Part shown: positions 7,486-15,415 of the stretch, one piece after another
Layout: every line of letters begins with the position of its first letter
Position numbering within the stretch: position 1 is the first letter of the stretch
From: Clostridia bacterium
GTDB taxonomy: Bacteria; Bacillota; Clostridia; Oscillospirales; CAG-382
Assembly (NCBI GenBank): GCA_017396825.1
Contig: JAFQKR010000096.1
Span: forward strand, 1-35,906
Length of the DNA: 35,906 nucleotides
Direction: 5' to 3'
The notes under the pieces: generated by a model
What the model saw: the letters and a program-made list of their open reading frames with translations, nothing else
Database searches by the model: none
Told to the model about the DNA's origin: nothing
Translations under genes and position numbers: made by a program

Positions 7486-8102
7486 CGGAAAAGTTAAAAA
7501 AGGCAGAACTCCTTTTCATTGCCATAGGCACCGTGGACGACCGCTTTGTGGCGGAGGCTATGGAGCCTGCGGCGGTAAAAAAGCGTCCATGGCAAAGAAA
7601 GCCCTTTGCCTACGGTCTTGCCTCTGCGGCGGCAGTTTTACTTGTCGTCCTTAGTGTTTTCGGCGGCAGTATGCTGTCCCGTATCTACGGCTACATGGCA
7701 CTGCCCGAGGAAGGGAGATCACACCTTAGTCTGCAGCACGCCTTGGACACTGCAAGGGACGGAATGACAGCGATCCGCAGTGAGGATATCGACCTTTTCA
7801 GTGGCGCGCAGATAATCTGGCAGGAGAAGGACACGGAAGGATATTACGCGGTTAAGGTAAACGATGACGACGTTTCTACTCTTAAAAGCCTTACCGCCGC
7901 CTCGGAAACAGCGGTAGACCCTGAAGCCGACCACATGGTTAAGCTTTGGATATCCTTCGGTGACGGCACCGTGATCAGCCCCTATCTTAAGGAAAACCCG
8001 GGCAACGTGGGCTATGGCGAGTTGTTTGACTACGAGCCTGAGGTGTACCCTGAATACTTTTGTTCGGACATGGTGATAGATTTGATAGCATCCGATGCGT
8101 AA
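7482..8102 (+). CDS. Putative membrane-anchored anti-sigma factor
   Basis: A 206-residue protein with a short charged N-terminal part (about 1-40, TVDDRFVAEAMEP), one membrane helix at about 43-66 (rich in Ala, Val and Leu) and an extracytoplasmic region of about 140 residues with no recognised domain. The topology and the four-base overlap with the upstream sigma gene are the evidence for an anti-sigma role: the inside part would hold the sigma factor and the outside part would sense the signal. No zinc-binding HxxxCxxC motif of the ZAS anti-sigma class is present, so this would be a different class. Followed after 18 bases by the VWA lipoprotein gene. Confidence 0.65.
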   Translation: MTEKLKKAELLFIAIGTVDDRFVAEAMEPAAVKKRPWQRKPFAYGLASAAAVLLVVLSVFGGSMLSRIYGYMALPEEGRSHLSLQHALDTARDGMTAIRSEDIDLFSGAQIIWQEKDTEGYYAVKVNDDDVSTLKSLTAASETAVDPEADHMVKLWISFGDGTVISPYLKENPGNVGYGELFDYEPEVYPEYFCSDMVIDLIASDA

Positions 8103-8120
8103 TGCGAAAGGAGAAATATC

Positions 8121-9677
8121 ATGAAAAAACGTATTATATCATTGTTGCTTACACTTATCGTTCTTTTGTCCCTTGTGTCCTGCGGTGCAGAAGGCGGCGA
8201 TATGTGGCAAGAAGGGGTGTGGGATAAAAACGAAGCCCTTGCCCCCGGTGAGACCCCCGACGGCATTTTGGAGGAAGACCCCACGGGAGACGGTCACATT
8301 GACCCTACCGACCCTCACTACGGCAAGTTTATGGAAAACAAGTTTGTAAACACCGCGGAGGAAAACGTTTCCACCTTTGCCGCAGACGTGGACACCGCCT
8401 CCTTCGCCTATTTCCGCAAGCTTGTGGAACAGGGCTACTCCTTTAAGGAGCTTAAAGCAACGGCAGGAGGCAGCATACGCACCGAGGAAATGATAAACTA
8501 CTTTGATTACGGCTACAAAAACCCTGCCGACGGTGAGTTGTTCTCTACCGCAATGCAAATAGCCCCCTGCCCTTGGAACGAAGAGGCAAAGCTTTTGATT
8601 CTCGGCCTTCAGGCAAAAAAGCTTGAAACGGCGGCGAAAAACAACCTTGTGTTTCTTATAGACGTATCCGGCTCCATGGGCTCTGCAGATAAATTAGAAC
8701 TGCTTAAAAAGGCGTTTACCCACCTTACTGATAAGCTTGGCGAGGACGACGTAGTATCCATCGTAACCTATTCCGGTGAGGAAAGAGTGGTTCTTGAGGG
8801 CTGCAGCGGTGCAAAGAAGGATATGATAATAAACGCCGTAAACGCCCTTACCGCCAACGGAGTCACCAACGGGGAGGCGGGACTTGTAAAGGCGTATCAG
8901 ATAGCGGAAAAGTATTATATAAATGACGGCAACAACAGAATAATAATGGCGTCTGACGGGGACCTTAACGTGGGCATATCCTCTCCCGAGGAGCTTGAAG
9001 AATTTGTAGAGGAAAAGAAGAAAAGCGGCGTTTTCCTTTCCGTTCTCGGCTTTGGCACGGGCAACTACAAGGACGCCAAGATGGAGACTATTGCAGACCG
9101 CGGCAATGGAGTTTACTACTATATAGACGGCGAGACTGAGGCTGAAAAGGTTTTTGGCGAGGATATCTTCTCCACCCTTTACACCGTGGCAAAGGACGTT
9201 AAGCTGCAGCTTACCTTTAACACCGAAACGATAAGTGCATACCGTCTTGTAGGCTATGAAAACAGGCTTCTTGACAAGGAGGACTTCCTTGACGACACCA
9301 AGGACGCCGGGGAGCTTGGGGCAGGCCACTCCCTTACCGTGTGCTACGAGATAGTGCTTACGGAGAGGGCTATGGACACCGACGAATGGATGACTCTCGG
9401 TGTGCGCTACAAGGCACCCGACGGGGACAAGAGCGAGGGTAGGGAGTACGCCTTCGGCAAGGCTCACTATACCGAGACCCCCTCTCCGGCCTTCCGCTTT
9501 ATCACTGCGGTTGCAGAGACGTCTATGCTGCTTCACGATAGCAATTATACAAAGGATATAAGTCTTGAGGACGTTAAGGCAACCCTTGACAGTCTTGACC
9601 TTGACGGCGACTTTTATAAAGCGCAGTTTGCATCGCTTGTAGATACTCTTATAAAAAACGGCAATAATATACAGTAG
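8121..9677 (+). CDS. VWA-domain lipoprotein (YfbK/BatA-like)
   Basis: A 518-residue lipoprotein with lipobox LVSC (C21). Residues about 75-165 match the N-terminal domain that precedes VWA in the YfbK family (FAADVDTASFAYFRK, IRTEEMINYFDY). The VWA domain at about 175-345 has a complete metal-ion-dependent adhesion site: DVSGS with D181, S183 and S185, T249 in GVTNG, and D279 in ASDGD. The C-terminal part (about 355-515) matches the YfbK-type tail. It probably binds a protein partner through the metal site on the outer membrane face; no enzymatic activity is expected. AAAGGAG precedes the ATG. Third gene of the sigma-factor operon. An older family name, calcium-activated chloride channel-like, should not be read as channel function. 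Confidence 0.88.
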   Translation: MKKRIISLLLTLIVLLSLVSCGAEGGDMWQEGVWDKNEALAPGETPDGILEEDPTGDGHIDPTDPHYGKFMENKFVNTAEENVSTFAADVDTASFAYFRKLVEQGYSFKELKATAGGSIRTEEMINYFDYGYKNPADGELFSTAMQIAPCPWNEEAKLLILGLQAKKLETAAKNNLVFLIDVSGSMGSADKLELLKKAFTHLTDKLGEDDVVSIVTYSGEERVVLEGCSGAKKDMIINAVNALTANGVTNGEAGLVKAYQIAEKYYINDGNNRIIMASDGDLNVGISSPEELEEFVEEKKKSGVFLSVLGFGTGNYKDAKMETIADRGNGVYYYIDGETEAEKVFGEDIFSTLYTVAKDVKLQLTFNTETISAYRLVGYENRLLDKEDFLDDTKDAGELGAGHSLTVCYEIVLTERAMDTDEWMTLGVRYKAPDGDKSEGREYAFGKAHYTETPSPAFRFITAVAETSMLLHDSNYTKDISLEDVKATLDSLDLDGDFYKAQFASLVDTLIKNGNNIQ

Positions 9678-9695
9678 AAAAGGAGGAAACGTGTT

Positions 9696-10565
9696 ATGAA
9701 AAAACGTATAGGTTTAATTCTTTTGACGTTGGTTCTGTCGGTGTTCACTCTCGCCTCCTGCGGCGGTGACTACAGCGCCTCTATTGATACCGAGGATATG
9801 TATGAGGGTGGATATAAGGGCGATGACGTTATAGAAAACGGTACAGCCGTGGGAGAGGGCGGAGCTATAAAGGACGAGACCGCCAAAATCATCCGCATAG
9901 TTAACATCAACGGCGAAAGCAAGAATTTTGAAAAAACCACCGAGGAGATACAAGGTCAGGTAAAGGACAGCGGAGGATATATCGAAAGCTCCGATATAAG
10001 AGGCGGTAAAAGCTATATAAACGGCTCTGTTGACGAGCGTATCGCCACCTACGTTATCCGTATCCCCGCAGATAAGCTGGATGCCTTTCTTTCAAATACA
10101 AAGGGGCTTATAAACGTGACCGCCTCCTCCGAGTCTACCGAGGACGTTACCCTTGATTACTACGATATACAGTCAAGGCTTGATACCCTTAAAAGTAAAA
10201 AGACTGCCCTTGAAAAAATGCTTGAAAAGGCGGAGTCTCTTGACGACATACTGACCATACAGGAAAGCCTTTACGACGTTATCGAGGAGATAGAGGCGTA
10301 TCAGTCAAAGCTTAATCTTTACGACAACAAGGTGAACTATTCCACCGTGAATCTAACAGTTCAAGAGGTGGTAGAGTATACGGAGACGGAGCTTACCTTT
10401 GGCGAGCGCATGGGCAAAGCCTTCAGCGGCGGCTGGAGCGCCTTTATAGAGGCAGGCGAAAACATTGCCGTTGGCTTTGTGTACGTGGCACCCTTCCTCA
10501 TAATACCGATTATAGTGGGCATAGTTTTCCTCGTGATTCATATCGTTAAAAAGAGGAAGAAATAA
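9696..10565 (+). CDS. DUF4349 lipoprotein with C-terminal membrane anchor
   Basis: A 289-residue protein with lipobox LASC (C22), a linker, a DUF4349 domain at about 60-240 and a C-terminal membrane helix at about 255-283 followed by KKRKK. The DUF4349 features visible are IIRIVNINGESKNFEKTTEE near the domain start, YVIRIPADKLDAFL, SESTEDVTLDYYDIQSRL and a long coiled-coil helix region at about 170-210. It is thus held to the membrane at both ends, with the middle outside. Family function is not established. AAGGAGG lies before the ATG. It is the last gene of the sigma-factor operon and is followed by a bidirectional terminator. Confidence 0.85.
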   Translation: MKKRIGLILLTLVLSVFTLASCGGDYSASIDTEDMYEGGYKGDDVIENGTAVGEGGAIKDETAKIIRIVNINGESKNFEKTTEEIQGQVKDSGGYIESSDIRGGKSYINGSVDERIATYVIRIPADKLDAFLSNTKGLINVTASSESTEDVTLDYYDIQSRLDTLKSKKTALEKMLEKAESLDDILTIQESLYDVIEEIEAYQSKLNLYDNKVNYSTVNLTVQEVVEYTETELTFGERMGKAFSGGWSAFIEAGENIAVGFVYVAPFLIIPIIVGIVFLVIHIVKKRKK

Positions 10566-10615
10566 CCTTTATTTGTGTTTTGCTTTTTCGCGCCTTGCGT
10601 TAAAGATAACAAAAC

Positions 10616-10647
10616 AAGGGCTTGAGTCACACAGACTCAAGCCCTTT
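10616..10647. terminator. Bidirectional terminator between the sigma operon and the nagA-ROK operon
   Basis: A 13-bp perfect stem (10616-10628 with 10634-10646) and a five-base loop. Read on + it is followed by TTTATGTATAT, read on - by GTTTTGTTATC. It serves the two converging operons. Confidence 0.85.
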
Positions 10648-10666
10648 ATGTATATGTATTAAGATA

Positions 10667-12040
10667 TTAGCCTATTTCGGGAAGAGAAGCAGCTGCAACG
10701 GACTGACCAACGCGGCGGCTCTTTTCATCGGGAATGTGAAGCTGGATCTTAGCGGCAAGTTCGGGGAACTCAGCCTCAAGAGCTTCCTTAGCCTTTGCGA
10801 TAAGGATTGTACCGCCTTCACCGGAGGTAACACGACCCATTATAAGAAGGTGTCTTATATCGTAGAATCTTGCATAGTAAGCGATAGCGTAGCCGAAGCA
10901 GGTGCCGATGGTGCTGTAAACCTTAGCGGCTCTTTCATCACCCTCAGCCATAAGGCCCTGAACAACCTTAAGCTTTTCAGCGGGAGAAAGATTTTCGTCA
11001 AGCTCTATGCCTGCATAAGGAGCGTACTTGATAACGCCGTCCTGAGAGAAGTACTTAACGCCGCAGCCGTAGTCGCCGGACCATTCGTCAACCATAGCGT
11101 CGGGGTTGTAGTCGCAGGGAACGAAAGCAAGCTCGTTAAGCCAGCCGGTAATGTTGCCTGCGCCGTCAACGTAGCCGGCTGCCTCGGAGGTACCCATAGC
11201 AACACCAACAACGTTGTTGTCCTCAAGGGACATAGCGCCTGCAAGTGCGGTAACGTCACCGTCGTTAGCAACAACCAACGGAACGTCGCCGATTTCCTTA
11301 GCAACGTCTATATACATATTCTTAACGTACTTATCAAAGTCCTCGTCGTTTACCTTAAGGAAAAGGGAAGCTACCATGATACGGTTATCAACGTAGATAC
11401 CTGCGCTGGAAACGCCGATAGCGTCAACTCTGGGCATCTTGGAAGCGGCAGTCTTCATAGCGTTAAGAATGCCTTCGTAGTGGTATTTGGGGTCGGTGTT
11501 GGTCTTGGGGAACCATACAACCTCTTCAGAGTAAACGGGCTCGCCATCGATAACGGCGGAAACCTTTCTGTCACTGCCGCCAGCGTCAAAGCCGATACGG
11601 CAACCGTCAAGATGTCTGCCAACGGGGCTTGCAGCTTCGTTTCTTACGGGTGCATTTGCAAGGTCGGTAAGAACTACCTCAAAGGGCTTTTCGTAAACCC
11701 TTTCCATAAACTTGTAGTCAAATTCTCTTTCACCGCCGTCCTTGTATGCGGCAACGATGCGTTCACCGAGAACGGGAGCGCCTGCAAGTATTATCTTGTA
11801 GCCGCCGTATACCCAAAGCATGGTCTTAACAAGTCTTTCAATGTAACGGTAGTTTTCTTCGTCCTTGCCGGTGCCTTCGGGGTAGATGCGGGTGTTGTAA
11901 ACGGAAGTATACTCGTTGTTACGAACAACGCCGATAACAACGTCCTGACCGTTTTCCTTTACAGCCTCTTCAAAATCTCTGCAAAGAACGGACATAGGAG
12001 CAAAATTGGGGTCAAGAACAGGGGTAACCTTAAGCTTCAT
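10667..12040 (-). CDS. ROK-family sugar kinase-like protein with N-terminal extension
   Basis: A 457-residue ASKHA-fold protein. Residues 1 to about 145 are an extension without a recognised family; the kinase part starts with the phosphate-1 loop GFDAGG (D152), and the catalytic aspartate is D260 in ANDGDVTALAG. GTSEAAG stands where the phosphate-2 loop is expected. The ROK zinc motif (CxCGxxGC) is absent; only DYGCGVKYF remains at that region. The start is ATG at 12040, about 11 bases after AGGAGG; an upstream in-frame TTG at 12049 sits only two bases from that site and was rejected. The gene overlaps the end of nagA by 11 bases, so translation is probably coupled. Likely an N-acetylglucosamine or N-acetylmannosamine kinase feeding NagA, but the substrate is inferred from context only. 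Confidence 0.75.
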   Translation of the reverse strand: MKLKVTPVLDPNFAPMSVLCRDFEEAVKENGQDVVIGVVRNNEYTSVYNTRIYPEGTGKDEENYRYIERLVKTMLWVYGGYKIILAGAPVLGERIVAAYKDGGEREFDYKFMERVYEKPFEVVLTDLANAPVRNEAASPVGRHLDGCRIGFDAGGSDRKVSAVIDGEPVYSEEVVWFPKTNTDPKYHYEGILNAMKTAASKMPRVDAIGVSSAGIYVDNRIMVASLFLKVNDEDFDKYVKNMYIDVAKEIGDVPLVVANDGDVTALAGAMSLEDNNVVGVAMGTSEAAGYVDGAGNITGWLNELAFVPCDYNPDAMVDEWSGDYGCGVKYFSQDGVIKYAPYAGIELDENLSPAEKLKVVQGLMAEGDERAAKVYSTIGTCFGYAIAYYARFYDIRHLLIMGRVTSGEGGTILIAKAKEALEAEFPELAAKIQLHIPDEKSRRVGQSVAAASLPEIG

Positions 12041-13169
12041 AACGAACAAAGCCTCCTATAATAGTTTTTTGTATTCTTATGTCTTCGTCGAATATAACAA
12101 GGTCGGCATCCTTGCCGGGAGCGATAGAACCCTTTGCGCCGTCAACCTTTATAGCCTTTGCGGGGTTAAGGGAAGCAGCGTTAACAACCTCGTACAAGGG
12201 AAGGTCGGTGTTATCCTTTACGTTCTTAACGGCGTCGTTCATACGGAGAACACTGCCTGCAATGGTGCCGTCCTCAAGGAGACACTCAATACCCTTAAGG
12301 TAGAACTTCTGACCGCCAAGGTCATACTCGCCATCGGGCATACCGCCGGCTCTGGTGCAGTCGGTGATAAGGCAAAGCTTGTCCCCCTTAGTCTTGGCAA
12401 TGAGGGAGAAGAGCGCCTTGTGGATATGGAAGGTGTCGCAGATAAGCTCAACGCTAACGTCGCTGGTAAGTGCCGCGCCTACAACGCCGGGGTTACGGTG
12501 CTGAAGAGCAGTCTGAGCGTTAAAGAGGTGGGTGATGTGACCTACGCCGTTGTCGATAGCGGCGCGAGCCTCCTCGTAGGTTGCGTTGGTGTGACCCATG
12601 GAGGGAAGAATGTCGGTATCTCTTCTAAGCTCTCTAAGCATCTCAAAGTCGCCGTCCATTTCAGGAGCAACGGTGCAGATCTTGATAACGTCAGCATATT
12701 TCTTAAAGAAGTCAGCGTTGGGGGTGAGGATGTGCTCCTCTGCCTGAGCGCCCTTCTTCTTGGGGTTTATGTAGGGACCTTCAGCGTTAACGCCGAGGAT
12801 TGCCGCACCGTTCCAGTTCTTGCTTTCTTCCATAAGACCGCCGATGGTATCAAAGGCCTTTGTAAGCTGGTCTACGGAAACGGTCATGGTTGTGGGAAGC
12901 CAAGCGGTAACGCCGTTCTTTGCGATACCCTCCGCCATCTTCTTTATGCCTTCTGCGCTGCCGTCGGAGGAGTCCTCACCAAGGTAGCCGTGAATGTGAA
13001 GGTCAATAAAACCGGGGGCAACGTAGTTGCCGCCTGCGTCGATAACCTCAGCCCCGTCGGGAATGGAGCAGGGGCAAACGATGCCGCTGATTTTTTCGTC
13101 GTATGCAAGAGCCTTGCCGCAAACAATGCGGTCGGAAAGCACTATTTTACAATTGGTTATATACTTCAA
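12030..13169 (-). CDS. nagA: N-acetylglucosamine-6-phosphate deacetylase
   Basis: Removes acetate from N-acetylglucosamine 6-phosphate, giving glucosamine 6-phosphate for glycolysis or cell-wall precursor synthesis; cytosolic. The 379 residues match the family. Visible metal and substrate residues of the amidohydrolase fold are H58 and H60 in DLHIHG, the glutamate of NAEGPYINP, the histidines of SMGHTNA and HITHLFNA, and the aspartate of ITDCTRAGG (catalytic base). The start is TTG at 13169, ten bases after AGGAGG; an in-frame TGA lies just upstream, so no other start is available. First gene of a two-gene operon with the ROK protein. No nagB (deaminase) is next to it. Confidence 0.94.
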   Translation of the reverse strand: MKYITNCKIVLSDRIVCGKALAYDEKISGIVCPCSIPDGAEVIDAGGNYVAPGFIDLHIHGYLGEDSSDGSAEGIKKMAEGIAKNGVTAWLPTTMTVSVDQLTKAFDTIGGLMEESKNWNGAAILGVNAEGPYINPKKKGAQAEEHILTPNADFFKKYADVIKICTVAPEMDGDFEMLRELRRDTDILPSMGHTNATYEEARAAIDNGVGHITHLFNAQTALQHRNPGVVGAALTSDVSVELICDTFHIHKALFSLIAKTKGDKLCLITDCTRAGGMPDGEYDLGGQKFYLKGIECLLEDGTIAGSVLRMNDAVKNVKDNTDLPLYEVVNAASLNPAKAIKVDGAKGSIAPGKDADLVIFDEDIRIQKTIIGGFVRYEA

Positions 13170-13205
13170 AACCCATCATCCTCCTAAAAAAGTAATATTT
13201 ACCTT

Positions 13206-13234
13206 ATTATAATGTATAATTGGGATAAAATCAA
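13206..13234 (-). promoter_or_regulatory. Promoter of the nagA-ROK operon
   Basis: On the minus strand TTGATT (13229-13234), 17-base spacer, TATAAT (13206-13211). It lies just beyond the stop codon of the HAD gene, so nagA has its own promoter. Confidence 0.8.
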
Positions 13235-13237
13235 GTA

Positions 13238-13870
13238 CTACGGGAGTATAAATTTCAATACTTCCGCCGTATTTTGCGCCAACGGGCCAAGCAATGCACT
13301 GTCGCCGTAGCCCCAGTCCACGCCTAAAAAGTCAAAACCGCATTCCTTTGCGGTAAGCAGGTCCGTTATATAGTCACCTATGAACAAAACCCTGCCCGTG
13401 TTCTCCACCCCTTCAAGGGCCGCCATGGGGATATCCCCCCAAGGCTTGCGGCGGCGACCGTCACACCTGCCGCATACTGCGTGGAAAACGTTGGGATAAA
13501 AGTGCTCTATAACTCTCTCCGCTAAAAACTCCTCCTTGTTGGTTGCAACACAAAGGCGAAGCCCTGCTTTTTTAAGGGTGTCAAGCATCTCACCCACACC
13601 CTCGTATGGCAGGGTGTTATCAAAGAGATGCTCCTTTTGGTAACGGCAAAAGATATCCATGGCGGCGGTGATGGTGGCATCGTCTGTTCCCTCGGGGAAG
13701 CAACGCTCCATAAGCACCCTAAGCCCGTCGCCTATCCTTGCCCTTACCTCCTCTTTTGTAAGCGGAGGAAAAGAAAACCCTGACAGGGCGCTGTTAACAG
13801 CGCAGGTAAGGTCACCAAGCGTGTCAAGCAGCGTACCGTCAAGGTCAAAAATTACAGTACCGTAACTCAT
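13238..13870 (-). CDS. HAD-superfamily phosphatase, phosphoglycolate phosphatase-like
   Basis: A 210-residue haloacid dehalogenase-type hydrolase with motif [10 protein letters not shown] (nucleophile D9, acid D11), a C1 helical cap (about 18-85), motif II threonine in CVATNKEE, and motif IV GDYITD near residue 170. It resembles Gph and PgmB-type phosphatases; substrates of this group (phosphoglycolate, sugar phosphates, flavin nucleotide) cannot be told apart by sequence alone. Its ATG overlaps the TGA of the acyl carrier protein gene (ATGA), so the two are translated together. Whether this means a functional link is open. It ends directly at the nagA promoter. Confidence 0.85.
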   Translation of the reverse strand: MSYGTVIFDLDGTLLDTLGDLTCAVNSALSGFSFPPLTKEEVRARIGDGLRVLMERCFPEGTDDATITAAMDIFCRYQKEHLFDNTLPYEGVGEMLDTLKKAGLRLCVATNKEEFLAERVIEHFYPNVFHAVCGRCDGRRRKPWGDIPMAALEGVENTGRVLFIGDYITDLLTAKECGFDFLGVDWGYGDSALLGPLAQNTAEVLKFILP

Positions 13871-14100
13871 TTATCGCCGGCGATGCGCTCAAGGTATTCT
13901 GTAACGTCGCCAACGGTCTTAAGCTTAAGGGCGTCCTCGTCGGAAATGGTAATGCCCATTTCGCTTTCAAGGGTCATAAGTATTTCAACAAGGTCAAGGG
14001 AGTCAGCACCAAGGTCGTCGAGTATGGAGCTGTCGTCAGTGATCTCAGCAGGGTCTATTCTAAGCTGCTTGGAAAGCACTTCAATAATTCTTTCTCTCAT
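13867..14100 (-). CDS. acpP: Acyl carrier protein
   Basis: A 77-residue acidic four-helix protein that carries acyl chains on a phosphopantetheine arm during fatty acid synthesis. The attachment serine is S34 in GADSLDLVE. The start is ATG at 14100, with TGGAGG about 11 bases upstream; the longer in-frame TTG start at 14118 overlaps that ribosome site and is rejected. It is not in a fab cluster here; instead it is followed by the overlapping HAD phosphatase. The canonical GADSLDLVE favours the fatty-acid ACP, but a second ACP for another pathway cannot be excluded. Confidence 0.92.
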   Translation of the reverse strand: MRERIIEVLSKQLRIDPAEITDDSSILDDLGADSLDLVEILMTLESEMGITISDEDALKLKTVGDVTEYLERIAGDK

Positions 14101-14151
14101 AAATGTGTTAACCTCCAAAGTTTAAAATTTGCCGTAAATAACGCTATATGT

Positions 14152-14180
14152 ATAATAATATAAAAAACATCTTTTGGCAA
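14152..14180 (-). promoter_or_regulatory. Candidate promoter of the acp-HAD operon
   Basis: On the minus strand TTGCCA (14175-14180), 17-base spacer, TATTAT (14152-14157), about 50 bases before the acp start, in an AT-rich stretch. Confidence 0.6.
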
Positions 14181-14225
14181 TACCTATTTTATAAAAAAAT
14201 AAGCCTGTATATGTGTATGTTTTTA

Positions 14226-14254
14226 TTGACTATGCCCTTTTGTTGTGATAGAAT
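14226..14254 (+). promoter_or_regulatory. Promoter of the ruvCAB operon
   Basis: TTGACT (14226-14231), 17-base spacer, TAGAAT (14249-14254). It lies about 50 bases before the ruvC ATG and rules out the longer open frame that begins at 14148. Confidence 0.78.
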
Positions 14255-14303
14255 AATACAGTATGGGAAAGTATACGGCGAATTGGGGGTAGTGGCAGAA
14301 ATT

Positions 14304-14795
14304 ATGGTGATTTTGGGCATAGATCCCGGCATAGCCACTGTCGGCTACGGCGTTATAGCGGCTGAGGGCGGCAAGTTTCAAGCCCTTGAATACGGGGCTG
14401 TAATTACCCCTGCTCACACCCTTTTGGAAAAACGCCTTGCCACCATTTACGATGAGCTTTCTGCTATTATAAAACGTCACAAGCCTGATGCGATGGCGGT
14501 GGAGGAACTGTTTTTCAACAAAAACGTTAAGACTGCCATCGACGTTGCCCACGGCAGGGGTGTTATACTTTTGGCGGCAGAGCGTCAGGGGCTTGATATA
14601 TACGAGTACACTCCTTTGCAGATAAAGCAAAACCTTGTTGGCTACGGCAGGGCGGAGAAGGGGCAGATAATGTATATGACAAAGCTGCTGCTTGGTCTTA
14701 CGGAAACGCCCAAGCCTGACGATACGGCGGATGCGTTGGCTATTGCTATCTGCCACGCAAACTTTATATCTCATAACTACGGATGGGGAAAATAA
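14304..14795 (+). CDS. ruvC: Crossover junction endodeoxyribonuclease RuvC
   Basis: Cuts Holliday junctions symmetrically during recombination repair, working with RuvAB. The 163-residue length is normal. The RNase H-like fold is shown by D7 in GIDPG, the glutamate E67 in VEELFF, and the C-terminal acidic pair D140 and D143 in PDDTADALAIA. The start is ATG at 14304 (MVILGIDPG); a run of G at 14285-14289 is the only ribosome-site candidate and is rather far. The gene is preceded by its own promoter and followed after one base by ruvA. Confidence 0.95.
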   Translation: MVILGIDPGIATVGYGVIAAEGGKFQALEYGAVITPAHTLLEKRLATIYDELSAIIKRHKPDAMAVEELFFNKNVKTAIDVAHGRGVILLAAERQGLDIYEYTPLQIKQNLVGYGRAEKGQIMYMTKLLLGLTETPKPDDTADALAIAICHANFISHNYGWGK

Positions 14796-14796
14796 T

Positions 14797-15393
14797 ATGT
14801 TTTATTATATAAAAGGCACTCTTGTGCACATGGGGGACGACTTTGCGGCGATAGACTGCGGCGGCGTTTGCTACAAGCTTAACATAAGCGGTACCACCTA
14901 TTCCGCCTTGGCAAGTAAGTTGGGTGCTGTGGCAAAGCTTTATACCCACCTTAATGTGCGCGAGGACGTTTTTGAGCTTTACGGCTTTGCCACCGAGGAG
15001 GAACAGGACCTTTTTAAACTGCTTATCGGCGTTTCGGGCGTCGGTCCCAAGGCGGCGTGTGCAGTGCTTACGGGTCTTAGCCCCGAACAGCTTGTTTCCG
15101 CAGTAAACGCAGCAGATGCAAGGGCAATAAGCCGTGCTCAGGGCATAGGCCTTAAAACGGCGCAAAAGATAATACTTGAGCTTGGCGGTAAGATATCGAA
15201 GTTTGGCGTGCCGGCACCGGAGGGTGCTTCTACCCCCGTAAGCGGCGGTGCGGCAGATGCCGATGCTATGGATGCACTTATGGTGCTCGGCTACCGCAGG
15301 GATGAGGCTATGGGCGCTCTCAAGGGGTTGCCTGCGTCCCTCAGTCTGGAGGAGAAGATAGGCGAGGCGCTTAAACGCCTTTCCAAAATATAG
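14797..15393 (+). CDS. ruvA: Holliday junction branch migration protein RuvA
   Basis: Binds four-way junctions as a tetramer and loads RuvB. The 198 residues include the N-terminal OB fold (MFYYIKGTLVHMG...), two helix-hairpin-helix motifs at about 70-145 (LLIGVSGVGPKAACAVL and AQGIGLKTAQKIILEL), a variable linker and the C-terminal RuvB-binding domain from about 150. The start ATG at 14797 was chosen because it begins the OB fold and has GGGGAA seven or so bases upstream inside the end of ruvC; the longer frame is out of phase with that evidence. Confidence 0.95.
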   Translation: MFYYIKGTLVHMGDDFAAIDCGGVCYKLNISGTTYSALASKLGAVAKLYTHLNVREDVFELYGFATEEEQDLFKLLIGVSGVGPKAACAVLTGLSPEQLVSAVNAADARAISRAQGIGLKTAQKIILELGGKISKFGVPAPEGASTPVSGGAADADAMDALMVLGYRRDEAMGALKGLPASLSLEEKIGEALKRLSKI

Positions 15394-15415
15394 TATTTAG
15401 GAGAGGAGGGGCTTT

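Noticed and set aside
10622..12061. 479-codon + strand frame over the ROK gene
   Set aside because: Antisense shadow: it starts in the terminator, has no family match, and the minus-strand reading has ROK motifs.
12006..13187. 393-codon + strand frame over nagA
   Set aside because: Antisense to nagA, whose metal-binding residues are complete; the long frame arises from strong codon bias.
14148..14303. Longer N terminus for RuvC
   Set aside because: It begins upstream of the promoter at 14226-14254 and adds a stretch foreign to the family; the fold begins at MVILGIDPG.
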